Source: Streptomyces sp. BK340
GTDB lineage: Bacteria > Actinomycetota > Actinomycetes > Streptomycetales > Streptomycetaceae
DNA: 64,000 nucleotides
NCBI RefSeq assembly: GCF_007827595.1
Contig: NZ_VISR01000023.1
Span: 62,001 to 126,000, forward strand
Direction of reading: 5' to 3'
Notes under the pieces: generated by a model
What the model was told of the DNA's origin: nothing
Databases searched by the model: none
Seen by the model: only the letters and a program-made list of their open reading frames with translations
Position numbers and translations under genes: made by a program
Part shown: positions 16,917 through 25,638 of the stretch, piece by piece
Layout of the letters: each line of letters opens with the position of its first letter
Numbering within the stretch: position 1 is the stretch's first letter

Positions 16917-19052
16917 ATGCGGCCCGGTGATCTACCGAAGGGTGGCGGGTCGCTGGACGATGCGCTCGGGACGGGTCTGACGGACGTCATGCGCCGTACC
17001 GGCGCCGTGATCGGCGGCCTCTACCTGATCGAGGAGGCGGAGCCCATGCTCCGCCTGGTGGCGCTGTGCGGGCTTCCCGTCGAGTTCGCCCGGACCTGGC
17101 AGCGCCTGCCGCTCACCGCCCCCGTCCCGGTCGCCGACGCGATCCGTGACGACCGGCTGGTGTGGATCGGCAGCCAGGACGAGATGACCCGTCGCTATCC
17201 GGTCGCCGCGGCCGTCCTGCCCTACAGTTTCACGCTCGCGGCCGTCCCTCTGACCGGCGCAGGCCGGTGCTGGGGAGGGATCGTGCTCATGTGGTCCGGT
17301 GACCACCCGCCGCAAGCCTCGCCGCGCGAGCGCGGCCACATCATGGCCAGTGCGCGCCGACTCGCCCGCCTGCTGGACGACGCACCCCGGCCACCCGGCT
17401 TTCCCGAACAGCCGCGCGTCTGGCCGCTCGACGCCGTATGCCACCCGGAGCAGACCGGGATGGCCGCGGCCGACTATCTCGAACGCCTGCCCGAAGGTGC
17501 GGTCGCCCTGGATCTGGAGGGGCGCGTCACGTTCGTCAGCGGCGCCGCCGCCCGCCTCCTCGGGCGCCCCGCTGACCAGCTGCTGGGCGAGCGGCCCTGG
17601 CAGGCGCTGCCCTGGCTGGACGACCCCGGATACGAGGACCAGTACCGCACCGCCGTCGTCAGCCGTACGCCGGTCTCCTTCGACGCGCTGCGGCCGCCCG
17701 ACCAGTGGCTGACCTTCCGGCTCCACCCGGACACCAGCGGTATCAGCGTCCGTATCGTCCCGTGCGGCCGGCGGCCGTCGGGCACGGCGGCGCCCGCCGC
17801 ACAGCGGCCCGTGGCGGCGCCGACCGGACGTCTGTACCAGTTGGTCCACCTGGCCGCGGCCCTCACGGAGACGGTGACCGTACGCGACGTCGCCACGCTG
17901 ATCACCGACCAGATCCTCCCCGCCTTCGAAGCCCAGGGCATGGTCCTTTCCGCGGCGGAAGCGGGCCGCCTGAAGATCACCGCCCACCACGGCTACCCCG
18001 ACGACGCTGTCGAGCATCTGGACGCACTCCCCCTGAACACCGATCTCACGCCCGCCGGCCAGGTCCTCGCCAGCGGCGTGCCCGCCTTCTTCGCCAACCC
18101 CGCCGACATGGCACGCAGCCACCCCCGGGCGCCCGAGATCAGCGGCAAACAGGCCTGGGCCTTCCTGCCCCTCGTCATCACCGGCCGGGCGGTGGGCTGC
18201 TGCATCCTGTCGTACGACCGTCCACACACCTTCACGGCCGACGAGCGTGCCGTTCTGACGCCGCTGGCCCGTCTCATCGCCCAGGCGCTCGACCGCGCCC
18301 GCCTGTACGACGTCCAGCACCGTCTCGTCAACGAGCTCCAGCAGACTCTGCTGCCCCGCGCCCTGCCCGCCCTGCCCGGCCTCGACGTCGCCGCCCGCTA
18401 TCTGCCGGCGGGACGCGGGCTCGATGTCAGCGGAGACTTCTACGACCTGCTCCGCCTGGACGACACGACGGTCGCGGCATTCATCGGCGACGTGGAAGGC
18501 CACAGCATCGCCGCGGCCACCCTCATGGGACAGGTCCGCACCGCCATTCACGCCCACGCCACCGCCGGGGCGGCACCGGACGAGGTCTTGTCCCGCACCG
18601 ACCGGCTGCTGGCCGACCTGGAGTCCGACCTGCTCGTCACCTGCCTCTACGCACACATGGACCTGGCCCACGGACGACTGACCCTCGCCAGCGCGGGTCA
18701 CGTCCCCCCATTCCTGCTCGAGCCCGACCGCCGCGGAAGGATTCTGGACATCGAGCCCGGCCCGCTCCTGGGCATCGGCGCGGACGTGCGCTATCCCGTC
18801 ACCGCGACCCCGCTGCGCGACGATGCCGTCCTGGTCCTCTACACCGACGGGCTGGTGGAGAAGCCCGGACGCGACGCCACAGACACCACGTCCGACCTGC
18901 TGAAGCACGCGGCGGGCACGGACGCCTCCGACCTCGGCCACCTCGCCGACAGCCTGATCCGCCACACCTGGCCGACCGGGCAGTACACGGACGACGTCAC
19001 CGTCCTGCTCCTGCGCGCAACGCACAACCACGTGACCGGGCATGGGAGTTGA
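16917..19052 (+). CDS. GAF-PAS-GAF-SpoIIE/PP2C sensor phosphatase
   Basis: ATG 16917 is preceded by GCGGAG and begins the 711-aa coding part of a much longer open frame. Domains in order: a GAF-like sensor (about 1-150), a PAS domain (about 185-275, with AVALDLEGRVTFVSGAAARLLG), a second GAF (about 315-465), a short linker and a PP2C domain of the RsbU/SpoIIE type (about 475-700). The metal and catalytic motifs are visible: VSGDFYDL, FIGDVEGHSIAAA, LYTDGLVE and YTDDVTVLLL. Such proteins dephosphorylate anti-anti-sigma factors in partner-switching stress signalling. It has no HATPase domain and no adjacent anti-sigma gene, so its partners are elsewhere. The signals sensed are unknown. A PF04672 methyltransferase gene follows after 63 bp. 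Confidence 0.9.
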   Translation: MRPGDLPKGGGSLDDALGTGLTDVMRRTGAVIGGLYLIEEAEPMLRLVALCGLPVEFARTWQRLPLTAPVPVADAIRDDRLVWIGSQDEMTRRYPVAAAVLPYSFTLAAVPLTGAGRCWGGIVLMWSGDHPPQASPRERGHIMASARRLARLLDDAPRPPGFPEQPRVWPLDAVCHPEQTGMAAADYLERLPEGAVALDLEGRVTFVSGAAARLLGRPADQLLGERPWQALPWLDDPGYEDQYRTAVVSRTPVSFDALRPPDQWLTFRLHPDTSGISVRIVPCGRRPSGTAAPAAQRPVAAPTGRLYQLVHLAAALTETVTVRDVATLITDQILPAFEAQGMVLSAAEAGRLKITAHHGYPDDAVEHLDALPLNTDLTPAGQVLASGVPAFFANPADMARSHPRAPEISGKQAWAFLPLVITGRAVGCCILSYDRPHTFTADERAVLTPLARLIAQALDRARLYDVQHRLVNELQQTLLPRALPALPGLDVAARYLPAGRGLDVSGDFYDLLRLDDTTVAAFIGDVEGHSIAAATLMGQVRTAIHAHATAGAAPDEVLSRTDRLLADLESDLLVTCLYAHMDLAHGRLTLASAGHVPPFLLEPDRRGRILDIEPGPLLGIGADVRYPVTATPLRDDAVLVLYTDGLVEKPGRDATDTTSDLLKHAAGTDASDLGHLADSLIRHTWPTGQYTDDVTVLLLRATHNHVTGHGS

Positions 19053-19115
19053 TGTGCGAAGCTGTCGCGAACCGTTCGCGCGTGGGGCCGTGGCGGTCGT
19101 CGAGAGGAGCGCGGT

Positions 19116-19916
19116 GTGGGACAGGACGACGGCTTCGGCGTCAGGGAGATCGACACCAGCAGGCCGCACCCCGCGCGGATCTACGACTACCTGCTGGGCG
19201 GCAAGGACAACTACGAGGTGGACCGGCGGGCGGGCGACGAACTGGCCGCCGCCGCACCCGAGGTGCGCATAGGTCTGCAGGCCAACCGCGCGTTCCTGAG
19301 GCGCGCCGTCCGGTACGTCGTCGGCAGCGGGGTACGCCAGATTCTCGACATCGGCACCGGGCTGCCCACCTCGCCGAACGTGCACGAGATCGCCCACGAG
19401 CTGGCGCCCGACGTCCGCGTGGCCTACGTCGACAACGATCCGATCGTGGCCGCGCACGCCAACGCGCTGCTCAGCAGCTCCGGGGTGACCAGTGTCGTAC
19501 TCGCCGACGTGCGCGACCCCCTGGCCGTCGTGAACCACCCCAAGGTCCGCGGGGCCATCGACTTCGACCGGCCGGTCGCGCTCCTCCTGGTCGCCGTCCT
19601 CCACTTCCTCACCGACGCGGAGAAGCCCGCGCAGGCCGTCGCCGCGCTGCGTGACGCGCTTCCGGCCGGCAGCTGTCTGGTGCTCTCGCACGCCACCGGC
19701 GACTTCGCCGACCGCAGCGCCGCCCAGGCCGTCTACACCAAGGCCACCGCCACGCTGAACCTGCGCTCCCGCGCCGAGGTCGAGAGGTTCTTCGACGGCT
19801 TCGAACTGGTCGATCCCGGCCTGGCCCAGGTCCCGTTCTGGCGCCCGGACAGCCCGCCTCCCCCGAGGTCGGCCGAGATCGGCTTCTACGGAGGAGTGGC
19901 CCGCAAGTCCGCCTGA
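19116..19916 (+). CDS. SAM-dependent methyltransferase, PF04672 (DUF574) family
   Basis: GTG 19116 follows GAGAGGAG. The 266-aa product shows the family start, RPHPARIYDYLLGGKDNYEVDRR, then a nucleotide-binding stretch ILDIGTGLPTSPNVHEIA and VAYVDNDPIVAAHANALL. This family is abundant in Streptomyces and has the class I methyltransferase fold, but its substrate is unknown. It lies just downstream of the sensor phosphatase in the same direction and may be in its transcript. It converges with the next methyltransferase over a 197-bp gap in which I see nothing else. Confidence 0.9.
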   Translation: MGQDDGFGVREIDTSRPHPARIYDYLLGGKDNYEVDRRAGDELAAAAPEVRIGLQANRAFLRRAVRYVVGSGVRQILDIGTGLPTSPNVHEIAHELAPDVRVAYVDNDPIVAAHANALLSSSGVTSVVLADVRDPLAVVNHPKVRGAIDFDRPVALLLVAVLHFLTDAEKPAQAVAALRDALPAGSCLVLSHATGDFADRSAAQAVYTKATATLNLRSRAEVERFFDGFELVDPGLAQVPFWRPDSPPPPRSAEIGFYGGVARKSA

Positions 19917-20113
19917 TCTCAAGGTGGTTCGGGAAGCATGGACGGTCCCGGCCGGCCGGCGTTCACCGGTCCGGAAGCCCTCAGCATCGGGTCACGGTGC
20001 GTTTCGACACGGAGCCATGCCGGGCCGGCCCGGAGGCCCCGCCCGATCGGCCGGGACTCCAGGCCGGGCGCGGCCGCCGGCGAGTGGCTCCCGCTCGCCC
20101 TCCGCCGCGACGG

Positions 20114-20986
20114 TCACTGGCCGGCCGGGCTCCCGGCCGCTGCGGGGACGGACGGGTTTCGCCACACGAACACCTCGGTGCTGGGCCCCCGTTCGCTGAA
20201 GCGGCCCGTCGGGGAGGACGAGCGCAGCAGGCGGCGCAGGTCGGCCTCGAAGGCGTCACGGCGCGCGCCGAACAGGCCGGGTGCGGAGTACGACATCGAG
20301 AAGGTTCCGGCGACGACGTCGTCCTCGCTGCGTTCCAGTACCTGCCCGCCGGGGACGACATGACGCTCGGGCCCCAGGTATCCGGCGCGGGCGATGACCG
20401 CCGCTTCACCGCCGGGTGTCCCGTCGGGCAGCACCCCGCGCCCGGCACGGCGCACCGGTCCCAGGTACCGCTTGACCAGTTCACCGACGGCGCCGTACGG
20501 CACACCGGGGTGGGGCAGGCCCTCGATGCCGGGCTGCTCGCCCTTCAGGTCCGAGACGTGCACCAGCGCCCCGCCGGGCCGGAGCATGCCGCGCACGGTG
20601 GCCGCCACCAGGTCTCGGTCCGTCCAGTGGAAGGACTGGGCGAAGACCGCCACGGTGAAGGTGCCGAGGTCGGCCGGGAGATCCTCGGCCCGCATCCGCA
20701 CCCAGCGGGACTTGGCGGCCCCGCCCACGGCGGCGGCCCGGCGGGCCGCTTCGTCGAGCATGCCCGGGTCGGGGTCCACGCCCACGACTTCGCCGAACAG
20801 GGGCGCGAGGGGCACGGACAGGGTGCCGGGGCCGCATCCCACGTCGAGGAGCCGCCCGGTTCCGTCGAGCCCGAGCACGTCGGCCAGCACGGTGACGAGG
20901 GTGGGTGCGTACGGCAGTCTGCCCCGGTCGTAGTAGGGGGCCGCGCCCGCGAACAGTGTTTCGTCCCACACCCAGTCTTCGGTCAC
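20114..20986 (-). CDS. class I SAM-dependent methyltransferase
   Basis: This is a 290-aa methyltransferase of the UbiE/Methyltransf_11 type. Motif I is LLDVGCGPGTLSVPL (residues about 46-60), followed by VVGVDPDPGMLDEAARRA and the hydrophobic VAVFAQSFHWTD. The start at 20986 (MTEDWVWDETLFAGAAPYYDRGRLPYAP) matches the usual N-terminus of this group. The substrate cannot be told from sequence. It is divergent from the cyclophilin gene, with 125 bp between them, and has no same-strand partner. Confidence 0.88.
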   Translation of the reverse strand: MTEDWVWDETLFAGAAPYYDRGRLPYAPTLVTVLADVLGLDGTGRLLDVGCGPGTLSVPLAPLFGEVVGVDPDPGMLDEAARRAAAVGGAAKSRWVRMRAEDLPADLGTFTVAVFAQSFHWTDRDLVAATVRGMLRPGGALVHVSDLKGEQPGIEGLPHPGVPYGAVGELVKRYLGPVRRAGRGVLPDGTPGGEAAVIARAGYLGPERHVVPGGQVLERSEDDVVAGTFSMSYSAPGLFGARRDAFEADLRRLLRSSSPTGRFSERGPSTEVFVWRNPSVPAAAGSPAGQ

Positions 20987-21111
20987 GGGAGCATTTTCCC
21001 CGTGTGCGGGGCGCGGGGTACGGTGTTTGCCGGTGAGGTGCGGAGCGACACCAGAGGCTCAGGGAGACCCTTCTGCACGTCGCGGGACTCCACGAAGGTA
21101 GGTTGATCGCC

Positions 21112-21603
21112 ATGAGTGACAACGTGTACTTCGACATCAGCATCAACGACGAGCCGGCCGGCCGGATCGTTTTCAAGCTCTTCGACGACGTGGTTCCCAA
21201 GACCGCCAAGAACTTCCGTGAGCTGGCCACGGGTCAGCACGGCTTCGGTTACGCCGGTTCCTCGTTCCACCGGGTCATCCCGCAGTTCATGCTGCAGGGC
21301 GGCGACTTCACCAAGGGCAACGGCACCGGCGGCAAGAGCATCTACGGCGAGAAGTTCGCCGACGAGAACTTCACTCTGAAGCACGACCGCCCGTACCTGC
21401 TGAGCATGGCGAACGCCGGCCGGAACACCAACGGCTCGCAGTTCTTCATCACCACGATCGTCACCGACTGGCTCGACGGCAAGCACGTCGTCTTCGGTGA
21501 GGTCGTCGAGGGTCAGAAGCTCGTCGACCAGATCGAGGGCCTGGGCAGCCGGAGCGGCGCGACCAGCGCGAAGATCACGATCACCGCGAGCGGCACGGTC
21601 TGA
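21112..21603 (+). CDS. cyclophilin-type peptidyl-prolyl cis-trans isomerase
   Basis: ATG 21112 (MSDNVYFDISINDEPAGRI) is preferred to the in-frame TTG nine bases earlier because GAAGGTAGG is well placed for it. The 163-aa single-domain protein is a typical cyclophilin: FHRVIPQFMLQGGDFTKGNGTGG carries the catalytic arginine and the Q/GG segment, and LSMANAGRNTNGSQFFIT supplies the rest of the active site. It catalyses proline isomerisation in protein folding. There is no signal peptide, so it is cytoplasmic. The tyrosine- and lysine-rich codons and high conservation suggest a housekeeping gene. Confidence 0.95.
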   Translation: MSDNVYFDISINDEPAGRIVFKLFDDVVPKTAKNFRELATGQHGFGYAGSSFHRVIPQFMLQGGDFTKGNGTGGKSIYGEKFADENFTLKHDRPYLLSMANAGRNTNGSQFFITTIVTDWLDGKHVVFGEVVEGQKLVDQIEGLGSRSGATSAKITITASGTV

Positions 21604-21708
21604 CCGACGCTCCCCCGCACCGGCGGGTGACGCGAACGCCCCGGTGACGACGCCGGTCGGTTCTCACCTGACCGGCCGTCTCACCGGGCGTCGCCCTGTC
21701 CACGGCCG

Positions 21709-22038
21709 TCAGTGCGCGAAGACCGTACTGGCCAGCGCCACATGGACGGCGGTGCCGCCGAGGATGCTCAACAGGGCGTTGCGGCGCCACAGATGCAGGC
21801 CGACGGTGACCGTGAGGGCGGCCAGCGGGGCCACCACGCGCGCGTGGGTCACCGGCAGGTCGCGCAGACAGTAGACGACCAGGATCACCATGATCCCGGC
21901 AGGCATGCGCGTGCTGAGGTACTGGACCGTACCGCTCGCCCGCAGCGGGGCGAGGGCGGCGAAGGGGAGGGCGCGCAGGGTCCAGGTCACCGCGGCGGAT
22001 ATCAGGACCGCGGCGACGAGATAGGTCGTGTCAGGCAT
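21709..22038 (-). CDS. azlD: AzlD-family branched-chain amino acid exporter subunit
   Basis: The 109-aa product, starting at ATG 22038 (MPDTTYLVAAVLISAAVTWTLRALPF), has four hydrophobic helices and the AzlD signature LRALPF near the N-terminus. With AzlC it forms a branched-chain amino acid (or azaleucine) exporter in the membrane. The gene overlaps the end of azlC by 8 bp, so the two are translationally coupled. Regulation is likely through the divergent Lrp-type gene beyond azlC. Confidence 0.88.
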   Translation of the reverse strand: MPDTTYLVAAVLISAAVTWTLRALPFAALAPLRASGTVQYLSTRMPAGIMVILVVYCLRDLPVTHARVVAPLAALTVTVGLHLWRRNALLSILGGTAVHVALASTVFAH

Positions 22039-22702
22039 GGCTCGGCTTCCTGCTGGTGATGAGGTGCCGGGCCAGGAGTCCGGCGGTGAACAGGGCGAAG
22101 GCGACCGGCAGCAGCTGGCCGGGGAAGAGCAGCCGGGCGGCCAGGGCGCTGACGAGGGCGAGCAGCGGGGTGGGCAGATCACTCCGACGGTCACGGACGG
22201 CGTCGAGCGCCAGCACGGTGAACAGGGCGGTCAGGGCGAAGTCCAGCCCGGTGACGCTGTCCGGGACGAGGGAGCCGAGCAGGGCTCCGGCGGTGGCGCC
22301 CCCGGCCCAGTACAGGTGCATGAAGAGCTGCAGCCAGAGAATGCGCCGGCTCGGCCAGGAGCCGGCCTGCTGCCCGGCGGTCAGGGCGTACGCCTCGTCG
22401 CACAGGGCGAAGGTGCTGTAGGCCTTCCCGAGCCGTCCCTGCACCCGGTCCAGCGGGAAGGACAGGGCGTAGAAGACGTGCCGCAGGTTCACCAGGAACG
22501 CGGACACGGCGATGGAGACCAGCGGCACGGCCGCCGCGACCATGCTGATCAGCAGGAACTCGAACGATCCGCCGTAGATGACCGCGCTGGACAGGCCCGC
22601 CCACCACCAGCCGACTCCGGAGTGGGTGACGAGCACCCCGAAGGCGACGCCGAGCGGGACGAATGCGAGACCCACGGAGGCGGAGTCCTCGAAATATGTC
22701 AC
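22031..22702 (-). CDS. azlC: AzlC-family branched-chain amino acid exporter subunit
   Basis: The product is 223 aa from GTG 22702 (VTYFEDSASVGLAFVPLGVAFG). This start avoids the longer open frame that would run into the divergent regulator. The start of the typical family, P-x-G-x-x-FG, is seen as VPLGVAFGVL, followed by FEFLLISMVAA and LRHVFYALSF. About six helices are predicted. It is the large subunit of the AzlCD exporter and overlaps azlD by 8 bp. The palindrome at 22694-22709 covers the start codon, so binding of the adjacent Lrp-type regulator would block expression directly. Confidence 0.85.
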   Translation of the reverse strand: MTYFEDSASVGLAFVPLGVAFGVLVTHSGVGWWWAGLSSAVIYGGSFEFLLISMVAAAVPLVSIAVSAFLVNLRHVFYALSFPLDRVQGRLGKAYSTFALCDEAYALTAGQQAGSWPSRRILWLQLFMHLYWAGGATAGALLGSLVPDSVTGLDFALTALFTVLALDAVRDRRSDLPTPLLALVSALAARLLFPGQLLPVAFALFTAGLLARHLITSRKPSHA

Positions 22703-22709
22703 GTCATAT
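22694..22709. promoter_or_regulatory. candidate Lrp/AsnC operator between azlC and its regulator
   Basis: ATATG-TCACGT-CATAT is a perfect 5-bp inverted repeat with a 6-bp core, in a locally AT-rich stretch. It covers the azlC GTG and lies 30 bp from the regulator start. Lrp-family proteins bind AT-rich dyads of this size. Assignment to the neighbouring regulator is inference. Confidence 0.5.
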
Positions 22710-22739
22710 GGTTGCCCATAATGTCCGTACCCTGGGCTT

Positions 22740-23198
22740 ATGCGCAATGAAATGAAACTCGACGCCACCGATCGGGACATTCTGTTTCACCTGCGCCAGG
22801 ACGGCCGGCTGACCAACGTCGAGCTGGCCCAGCGGGTGGGGCTGACGCCGCCGCCCTGCCTGCGCCGGGTCAAGCGGCTTGAGGAGGCGGGCGTCATCGC
22901 CGGGTACCGGGCCGTCGTCGACCCCGAGGCCCTCGGCCGCGGCCTCGAGGTCCTCATCGACGTCGAGGTCAGCGCCCACGACCGCACGACGTTCCTGGAG
23001 TTCGAGGACACCGTGGCCGCCTTCGACGAGGTGATCGAGTTCCGGCGCATGTACGGCCGCCCCGACTACTTCGTCCGCGTCGCCGTCGCCGACCACGCCG
23101 CCTACGAGTCCTTCCTCACCGAGAAACTCAGCGGCCTGCCGTGCGTCCTGCGCATCGACTCCCACCTGACCATGAAGACGATCAAGTCGGGTGCCTGA
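22740..23198 (+). CDS. Lrp/AsnC-family transcriptional regulator
   Basis: The 152-aa protein has an N-terminal winged helix (LDATDRDILFHLRQDGRLTNVELAQRVGLTPPPCLRRVKRLEEAGVI) and a C-terminal RAM/AsnC ligand-binding domain (ALGRGLEVLIDVEVSAHDRTTFLEFED). The family responds to amino acids by changing oligomeric state. It is divergent from azlCD with only 37 bp between starts, so control of the exporter in response to a branched-chain amino acid is the natural inference. ATG 22740 is the start; a second in-frame ATG lies four codons on. Confidence 0.92.
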   Translation: MRNEMKLDATDRDILFHLRQDGRLTNVELAQRVGLTPPPCLRRVKRLEEAGVIAGYRAVVDPEALGRGLEVLIDVEVSAHDRTTFLEFEDTVAAFDEVIEFRRMYGRPDYFVRVAVADHAAYESFLTEKLSGLPCVLRIDSHLTMKTIKSGA

Positions 23199-23374
23199 CG
23201 GCCGCTCCCGCTCGGGAAGTTCTCCGGGTGGCCCTCCTCGGCATGTCCGGCCGGGCGATTCGGCGGCTTTCGTCCGATCATGTCACCAGAGACTCAACGA
23301 GGGCCGCCCGGGCGAAACCGGCGGCGGACGACCGTCGGCGACGACGCCTGGTGCGGCGAGCACGGGAGGAACCC

Positions 23375-24166
23375 GTGAGGCAGTGGCGGCGCGGCCTCCA
23401 CCGCGCTTGGGAGTGGCTGCGTCTGCGCGCGCTGCTCCAGCACGGCCGTGAACTGGAGCTGATGCACCGGGCCATGGGGTTCGCCACGCTGGCCCTGGTG
23501 ACGCTGGCTCCGCTGCTGATCACGGTCGCCGCGGCCGATCCGCTGGTGCGGGGAGGCTTCGCCTCGTGGCTCACCGACGGCATGGGACTGTCGGGACAGT
23601 CCGCCGAGGCGCTGACCGGCATCATCAGCCCCCCGCGCAAGGTCATCGGCACCACCAGTGTGCTGAGCCTGATCCTGCTCGCGGTGTTCGGCGTCTCCTT
23701 CGCCGGCAGCGTGCAGAACGGCTACGAGCGGATCTGGGGTCTTGCCTCGGGACCCTGGCACCGGGTCTGGCGACAGGTGACCTGGCTGGCGGTGCTGACC
23801 GGGTACCTCTATCAGGAGGTGCAGACACGGACGGCGGTGCAGGGTACGCAGCGGATCTCGCTGTCCGTGCTCAGCGGGGTGCTGTTCTTCTGGTGGGGCC
23901 AGCGCTTCCTGCTCGGGGGCCAGGTCCACTGGCGCACCCTGCTGCCGGGCGCGATCGCCACGGTCCTCGGCCTGGTCGGCCTCAGGGCCTTCTCGTTCCT
24001 CGTCTTCGCCCCGCTCATCGTCACCAACGCACTGAACTACGGCGCGGTCGGCACCGTGCTGGTGGTGGAGTCGTGGCTGATCGGCGTCGGGTTCGTGGTG
24101 TACGGGGGTGCGCTGTTCGGCCGCTGGTTCGTCGAACACCACTGGATGCCCACCCACGAGGAGTGA
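23375..24166 (+). CDS. YihY/BrkB-family inner-membrane protein
   Basis: GTG 23375 is chosen for its GGGAGGA at 23364-23370; the open frame extends further upstream with arginine-rich, unlikely residues. The 263-aa product has about six hydrophobic helices (for example LALVTLAPLLITVAAADPL, VIGTTSVLSLILLAVFGVSFAGS and LIVTNALNYGAVGTVLVVESWLI) separated by the family-typical segment SVQNGYERIWGL. The family was once called ribonuclease BN; its transport or envelope role is unproven. It stands alone and converges with the MarR gene at 8 bp. Confidence 0.8.
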   Translation: MRQWRRGLHRAWEWLRLRALLQHGRELELMHRAMGFATLALVTLAPLLITVAAADPLVRGGFASWLTDGMGLSGQSAEALTGIISPPRKVIGTTSVLSLILLAVFGVSFAGSVQNGYERIWGLASGPWHRVWRQVTWLAVLTGYLYQEVQTRTAVQGTQRISLSVLSGVLFFWWGQRFLLGGQVHWRTLLPGAIATVLGLVGLRAFSFLVFAPLIVTNALNYGAVGTVLVVESWLIGVGFVVYGGALFGRWFVEHHWMPTHEE

Positions 24167-24174
24167 GCGGTCCG

Positions 24175-24600
24175 TCAGCCGGTCGAGGCCATGACCTGTG
24201 GGTTTTCGAGGTTGCGCGTCATGCGTTCCAGGACGCTCACAGCGGTGCCGTACTCCTCCAGCGAGATGCCCGCGATGACCGCCTCCCGGAAGAACGCGAC
24301 CCGTTCGGTGACGGTGGCCAGGCGGGCTTCACCCTGCGCGGTGAGGGTGAGGAGGCCCTCGGCGGGGCGTGCCACCCAGCCGTCGGTGAGGACGGTACGG
24401 ATGGCGGCGGCGAGGGCGACGGTGTCGGCGTTGGCGGCCAGGGTGGTGTGGACATCGGTGTCGGCGGCTCCGGGAGCCGCGTGGACGACGTTGAGGACCT
24501 GCCAGGTCAGGCGGGTGAGGCCGTACTCCGTGAGCAGGGCGTCGAGGTGCCGGGTGAGGGCCTGGTCCGTGCGGTTGAGCCAGTAGCCGATGGGTTTCAT
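24175..24600 (-). CDS. MarR-family transcriptional regulator
   Basis: The product from ATG 24600 is 141 aa (MKPIGYWLNRTDQALTRHLDALLTEYGLTRLTWQVLNVV), with a MarR-like winged helix in the middle (DTVALAAAIRTVLTDGWVARPAEGLLTLTAQGEARLATV) and helical ends for dimerisation. Its ATG overlaps the stop of the NmrA-like gene (ATGA, 24597-24600), so the two are one transcriptional unit. The three 13-bp dyads upstream of the NmrA gene are the likely autoregulatory operators. Because of the frameshift in the upstream gene, the open frame of that gene runs on into this one, but the two are separate proteins. Confidence 0.85.
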   Translation of the reverse strand: MKPIGYWLNRTDQALTRHLDALLTEYGLTRLTWQVLNVVHAAPGAADTDVHTTLAANADTVALAAAIRTVLTDGWVARPAEGLLTLTAQGEARLATVTERVAFFREAVIAGISLEEYGTAVSVLERMTRNLENPQVMASTG

Positions 24601-25488
24601 GACAGGGCGGGTCCCTTCGGATCCGGGGCGAGCAGGGCGGGCCAGTCCTGGGCGGCCGCCCAGTCGGCGAAGGTGTGCCAGCCGACCTCGGGGTGGGCGC
24701 GGCGCAGCCCGGTGACGTCGACGTCGAGGCCGGTGGTGGCGAAGTAGGAGAACATCTCCGCGAGGTCGTCGGAGTGGGTGCGGACGTGGGACAGGGGCAC
24801 CTCGCGGTGCGTGACGGGGCGGCCGGTTGCGGCGGACAGGGCCGCGGCGATCTGGCCGGCGGTGAGTTCGTCGGACGCGATGTCGACACGGCGGCCGGTG
24901 AACGCGGACCGGTGCCGCAGGACCAGGGCCGCGAACGCACCGATGTCGTCGGCCGGGATGAGCGTCAGGGGGCGGTCGGCCGGCATGGGCCAGGCGAAGG
25001 TGTTCTCGCGCAGGCCCTCCAGGGTCCAGCCGGACGCGAAGTTGTCCATGAAGGCCGCGGGGGCGATGACCGTCCAGGGGACGCCCGTCGCCCTGAGGCG
25101 GCGCTCGATCTCGTCCTTGCTGTCGTAGTGCGGGATGCCCGTCCCACGGTCGGCGTGCGCCGCCGACCGTGGGAACGATGTGGCCGACCCGGGCGGCCGC
25201 CGCCGCGTCCAGCAGGGTCCCGCCCTGGCGGACCTCGGTGGCGGTGTCCGTACCGAACGGGGTGGTCACCGCGAAGAGGGAGTCGGCGCCGGCGAGGGCG
25301 GCGTCCAGGGAGTGACGGTCGTCGAAGTCGGCGTACCGGACGTCCGCACCGAGCCGGCGCAGGGCCTCGGCCGCCGGTGCGGCAGGGGTGCGGGTGAGGG
25401 CGCGGACCCGGAGTCCGGCGGCCAGCAGGGCGCGGGCGGTGGCCCCGCCCTGGGCGCCGGTCGCACCGGTGACGGCGATGGTGGACAT
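24597..25488 (-). pseudogene. NmrA-like NAD(P)-binding protein, frameshifted
   Basis: From ATG 25488, preceded by AGGAG, the protein reads MSTIAVTGATGAQGGATARALL, a Rossmann NAD(P)-binding start, up to ARVGHIVPTVGGA near 25160. The family sequence continues in another frame from about 25150: HYDSKDEIERRLRATGV, then FMDNFASGWTLEGLRENTF and on to GPALS at 24597. The length is 892 nt, one more than a multiple of three. Alignment by eye suggests two bases are missing from a GCGCGC-like run near 25165. An intact protein would be about 297 aa, a redox-sensing or quinone-reductase-like member. It may be a true mutation or a sequencing error. It is coupled to the MarR gene. Confidence 0.8.
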
Positions 25489-25518
25489 GTGGGCTCCTGA
25501 AAGCAAGGCAGCGCGTAT

Positions 25519-25579
25519 CTGCGCTGCACATTAACTGCGTTACGCAGAGAATAGCCCACATCTTCGCTGCGTCGCACAG
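25519..25579. promoter_or_regulatory. three 13-bp dyads, candidate MarR operators
   Basis: CTGCGTTACGCAG (25535-25547) is a perfect 6-1-6 palindrome. CTGCGTCGCACAG (25567-25579) is a near-match centred 32 bp away, and CTGCGCTGCACAT (25519-25531) is a weaker third, 16 bp on the other side. They sit in the AT-rich gap upstream of the NmrA-MarR unit, with a possible -10 (TATTCT, minus strand) at 25548-25553 between them. The spacing of half-turn multiples suits cooperative dimer binding. Confidence 0.55.
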
Positions 25580-25638
25580 ATAAAAAATTGTGAAGTGGAC
25601 CGCTCTCACGCCAGGCCGGCCCGTGTCAGGCCCGGCCC

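Noticed and set aside
24175..25506. NmrA-MarR fusion protein of 443 aa
   Set aside because: The open frame exists only because the NmrA gene is frameshifted; the middle 150 residues are Arg/Pro-rich out-of-frame sequence, and the MarR gene has its own ATG overlapping the true NmrA stop.
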